This document shows, in pieces, positions 63,107 to 64,000 of a stretch of DNA of 64,000 nucleotides. Within the stretch, counting starts at the first letter, position 1; each line of letters begins with the position of its first letter. Made by a program: the position numbers and the translations under genes. Source of the DNA: Bacillota bacterium (GTDB taxonomy: Bacteria > Bacillota > Clostridia > Christensenellales > SZUA-584); assembly GCA_023459495.1 (NCBI GenBank), contig JAEWTL010000038.1:62001-126000 (forward strand), written 5' to 3'. The notes beneath the pieces are model-generated. The model saw nothing but the letters and a program-made list of their open reading frames with translations. It was not told the DNA's origin and searched no databases.

Positions 63107-63943
63107 TTACCCCTTAATGCCGGTCATGGCAAACGATTCGGTAAAATACTTCTGGCAGACAATAAACAGGATCAGCACGGGCAGTATCGCGATCAGCGAG
63201 GCCGTCATCATCAACGGGATATCCGTCTGTTGAATATAGTGCGAGTTCAGCATGGCAATGGCCACCTGGATGGTCTGTTTGGACTCGCTGTTCGTGAATA
63301 CCAGCGGGCCGAAATAATCGTTCCATGTCGCCATGAACAGCATGATCACGTTCGCCACAATAGCGGGCTTGCTGAGCGGCAGATAGATCCGCCAATATGC
63401 GCCGAAGTATCCGCAACCATCAATTTTCGCCGCGTCCAGCAGGTCCCGGGGAAGCCCGGTCATATACTGGCGCAGGAAGAAGATGATGTTGATGTTGCAC
63501 AGCGAGGCAGGCACGATCATAGGAAGCAGTGTGTCGATCCATCCGATTTTGGTATAGATAATAAACAGCGGAACCAGCAGCACAACCAAAGGAACCATCA
63601 TCGTGGTGAGCAGCATGACGAATATGGTGTTTTTGAATCGGAAGTTCAGCTTGGAGAACGCAAACGCAGCCATGCTGGAAGTGAGCGTACAGAACACCAG
63701 AACTGAAGCGCTAATGATACAGCTGTTCTTGATGCCGGTCAGCAGGTTGGATGACGTCCATATCTTCACATAGTTCTGCCAGTTCACCGGATTGGGTATC
63801 CACTGCGGCGGAATGGTATAAACCAGATTGGCTTCCTTCAGAGAAGTGCTGATCATCCACAGAAAGGGAAGCACCATTGTGGCCGCGCCAATCAGCAATA
63901 TAATAAATACGATGACCCTCGCCGGACTTGTCTTTTTCTTCAT
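63107..63943 (-). CDS. CUT1 ABC sugar permease (MalG-type)
   Basis: A 278-residue inner-membrane permease with six membrane segments and the cytoplasmic EAA loop (LPRDLLDAAKIDGCGYFGAYWRIYLPLSKPA) that contacts the ATPase. The ATG lies a few bases after the stop of the preceding permease gene. It imports oligosaccharides, probably arabino- or galacto-oligosaccharides by context. Confidence 0.94.
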   Translation of the reverse strand: MKKKTSPARVIVFIILLIGAATMVLPFLWMISTSLKEANLVYTIPPQWIPNPVNWQNYVKIWTSSNLLTGIKNSCIISASVLVFCTLTSSMAAFAFSKLNFRFKNTIFVMLLTTMMVPLVVLLVPLFIIYTKIGWIDTLLPMIVPASLCNINIIFFLRQYMTGLPRDLLDAAKIDGCGYFGAYWRIYLPLSKPAIVANVIMLFMATWNDYFGPLVFTNSESKQTIQVAIAMLNSHYIQQTDIPLMMTASLIAILPVLILFIVCQKYFTESFAMTGIKG

Positions 63944-63946
63944 CGC

Positions 63947-64000
63947 TCATTCCCCCTCATAGACCCATTTGCGCGACACGACAAACTGAACGACCGTGAG
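63947..64000 (-). CDS. CUT1 ABC sugar permease (MalF-type), C-terminal end
   Basis: The last 17 codons of a gene that continues past the window: it ends LTVVQFVVSRKWVYEGE, the usual end of MalF-type permeases (QF..SRKWV.Y), three bases before the MalG-type start codon. Confidence 0.8.
   Translation of the reverse strand, partial: LTVVQFVVSRKWVYEGE

Overview
The window looks like chromosomal DNA of a Gram-positive, plant-glycan-using bacterium of the Clostridia type (Bacillota). The evidence is strong GGAGG-type ribosome binding sites, several lipoprotein sugar-binding proteins, YesM/YesN and AgrC/LytTR two-component systems, RpiR, ROK and DeoR sugar control, and a family 43/family 2 glycosidase cluster with Leloir genes. 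Genus cannot be read from the sequence. Most genes have moderate to high GC with host-like codon use. The stretches around 4.3-11.1 kb and 21.3-22.8 kb are clearly AT-rich.

Layout. (1) 0.1-4.3 kb: trxB, then glmM-glmS. (2) 4285-21555: a decayed Tn7-like transposon in the classical attTn7 site. The element begins exactly 25 bp after the glmS stop codon, is flanked by a 5-bp duplication (TCAGC), and has two TnsB-type sites at the glmS-proximal end and three spaced ones at the far end. A full-length but frameshifted tnsA lies next to glmS. No tnsB, tnsC or tnsD was recognised. Cargo: a 1511-residue secreted fibronectin-type-III protein, then a GC-rich sugar operon (rbs-type ABC importer, cupin phosphoglucose isomerase, hexulose-6-phosphate synthase and isomerase, ROK kinase, DhaK) bracketed by two near-identical RpiR regulators and by two halves of a tRNA-Arg(CCU) in permuted order. 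(3) 21556-22745: the displaced glmS terminator, a broken TIR-like/deoxyribosyltransferase-like gene, and a second, diverged glmS 3'-end relic followed by a second Tn7-like right end. (4) 23.0-30.5 kb: a giant membrane-anchored beta-helix surface protein facing an AgrC-like kinase and LytTR regulator, with a LytTR-type direct repeat upstream of the surface gene's promoter.

(5) 30.5-40.4 kb: a YesM/YesN-controlled ABC sugar operon with two zinc dehydrogenases and a cyclase-family hydrolase. (6) 40.8-50.4 kb: another ABC sugar operon (binding protein, ATPase, permease, SDR, aldehyde dehydrogenase, DUF4380-like protein), divergent from a DeoR repressor and an orphan tandem ABC ATPase. (7) 50.7-64.0 kb: an arabinogalactan/arabinan-type operon, read on the minus strand: CUT1 permeases, GH43, a secreted sialidase-fold enzyme with arabinose-binding modules, GH2, a DUF624 protein, an SGNH esterase, an MsmK-type ATPase, galK, galE and galT.

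The strongest unusual signal is the Tn7-like island with its duplicated att/right-end relic and tRNA-bounded C1-sugar cargo. Secondary points of interest are the LytTR-controlled surface protein and the orphan ABC ATPase whose first site lacks the H-loop histidine.
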